From IMG/VR virus record IMGVR_UViG_3300042543_000363, positions 17,828 to 81,827 of that record: a stretch of DNA of 64,000 bases; one strand, written 5' to 3'. The stretch is from a virus. The notes beneath the pieces are model-generated. The model saw nothing but the letters and a program-made list of their open reading frames with translations, was not told the origin of the DNA and searched no databases. A program made the translations under genes and the position numbers. Positions within the stretch are counted from its first letter, which is position 1. Each line of letters begins with the position of its first letter. Shown here in pieces: positions 63,261 to 64,000 of the stretch.

Positions 63261-64000
63261 ATGAAAAAGTTTAATTCATTTGAAACTCAGCTAGGCGAGT
63301 CTGTCGTACTCACTGACAAGGCCAAATTATCTCTTTATAAAAAATCCCAAAATTCAGGTTATTCGGTCGATATACTAGAAGAAGTATATCGTAGAGGCTA
63401 TCAATGCTGGAGCGAATCATTTGGTGGTAATCCAGATTCGTTCGCATTTGATCGCGTAAATTCATTTATCTCTGGAGGTTTTGCTGAAATGTTAGACGAA
63501 GATTTAGTAAACGAAAAACGTGGCCTCTGGGATAATATCCATGCAAAACGTGCTAGAATTAAAGCTGGCTCCGGTGAGCGCATGCGTAAACCAGGCAGTA
63601 AGGGTGCTCCAACTGATGCCGCACTAAAGGCGTCTCAGAACGAAGATTCTGATCCATGTTGGAAGGGCTATCAACAGATTGGTATGAAGATGAAGAACGG
63701 TAAAAAGGTTCCTAATTGCGTTCCTGTAAAGGAAGAGGATGCCGAAGCGCATTCAACAGATTCAAACGATCCAGCATCAAGATTTGTAGGTTCTAATGAA
63801 TTAGTTGATGTTTATAAAAAACAAACTCCTGGGCAAATTATCAAAAGAGTGGTTCGCGAAGCAATTGAGATTGTTGATGCTATGGACGAACTAGAGGAAG
63901 ATTGGCAGGACAAAAAATATAAGAATCCAGAAGGTGGATTAACTAAAGCTGGCGTTATGGCATATCGTCGCGAAAATCCAGGCTCAAAGTTACAAACAGC
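63261..64000 (+). CDS. Late protein with DUF5872-like repeats (partial)
   Basis: Open to the window edge (246 codons seen). N-terminus MKKFNSFETQLGESV has a possible LGE head-protease site. The middle KRGLWDNIHAKRARIKAGSG then ERMRKPGSKGAPTDAALKAS is the lysine-rich motif of DUF5872-type proteins, followed by PCWKGYQQIGMKMKNGKKVP and a NPEGGLTKAGVMAYRRENPG end motif. Such proteins occur in many phages and giant viruses; possibly DNA-binding in the head. Confidence 0.6.
   Translation, partial: MKKFNSFETQLGESVVLTDKAKLSLYKKSQNSGYSVDILEEVYRRGYQCWSESFGGNPDSFAFDRVNSFISGGFAEMLDEDLVNEKRGLWDNIHAKRARIKAGSGERMRKPGSKGAPTDAALKASQNEDSDPCWKGYQQIGMKMKNGKKVPNCVPVKEEDAEAHSTDSNDPASRFVGSNELVDVYKKQTPGQIIKRVVREAIEIVDAMDELEEDWQDKKYKNPEGGLTKAGVMAYRRENPGSKLQT

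Noticed and set aside
1-64000. Integrase, attachment sites, insertion sequences or transposases
   Set aside because: None seen. All recognisable genes fit a lytic T4-like phage.

Overview
The window is a piece of a large T4-superfamily myovirus genome. It carries baseplate genes homologous to T4 gp6, gp7, gp8, gp25, gp27, gp48/54 and gp53, a complete set of T4-type replication genes (gp32, gp59, gp43, UvsX, gp41), the late-transcription coactivator gp33, and perfect T4-type late-promoter octamers (TATAAATA). The DNA is AT-rich and tightly packed. Two features point to an alphaproteobacterial methanotroph of the Methylocystis type as host. One is a full-length pmoC gene, encoding particulate methane monooxygenase subunit C. 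The other is a circularly permuted two-piece tmRNA with an alphaproteobacterial-style tag. Large freshwater phages carrying pmoC have been described before, and this looks like a member or relative of that group. The host is inferred, not shown.

Layout. 1-15.8 kb (minus strand): late baseplate, spike and tail-tube-cap genes. 15.8-20.4 kb (plus): head completion gp4, a tail-tube-fold protein, a gp26-like chaperone or hub gene with a likely -1 frameshift extension, and a large hub protein carrying two peptidoglycan hydrolase domains. 20.4-23.3 kb (minus): gp32, gp59, a zinc-protease-like protein, gp33, tRNA-Arg(UCU). 23.35-23.68 kb (minus): permuted tmRNA behind a late promoter. 23.7-33.3 kb (minus): small secreted, membrane and cytosolic proteins, many coupled by ATGA or TAATG overlaps and read from strong sigma70-like promoters; a number of these genes are under 60 codons. 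33.4-36.3 kb (plus) and 33.9-34.6, 36.4-39.3 kb (minus): early small-gene blocks around divergent promoter regions with palindromic operator-like sites, plus an AAA+ ATPase and a PNKP-type phosphatase. 39.4-48.5 kb (mostly plus): DNA ligase, holin candidate, spanin pair (minus), acyl-CoA dehydrogenase, phosphoribosyltransferase, and a PlcP-like phosphoesterase/glycosyltransferase pair. 48.5-52.5 kb: pmoC, Hsp20, M15 endolysin, FtsH. 52.5-58.3 kb: DNA polymerase, UvsX, DnaB-type helicase and small partners. 58.4-64 kb: late proteins, several with an N-terminus resembling the T4 capsid-targeting sequence.

How it fits together. Early transcription probably uses host sigma70 at promoters of the form TTGACT or TTGCCT, 16-18 bp, TATAMT. 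Late transcription uses TATAAATA with gp33. The metabolic genes suggest a virus that keeps methane oxidation running (pmoC, with Hsp20 and FtsH for protein quality control) and may remodel host lipids (PlcP-like/GT4 pair and acyl-CoA dehydrogenase). The most unusual feature is the phage-encoded permuted tmRNA: both mature pieces, the tag reading frame, a self-paired intervening segment and a late promoter can all be read directly from the sequence.
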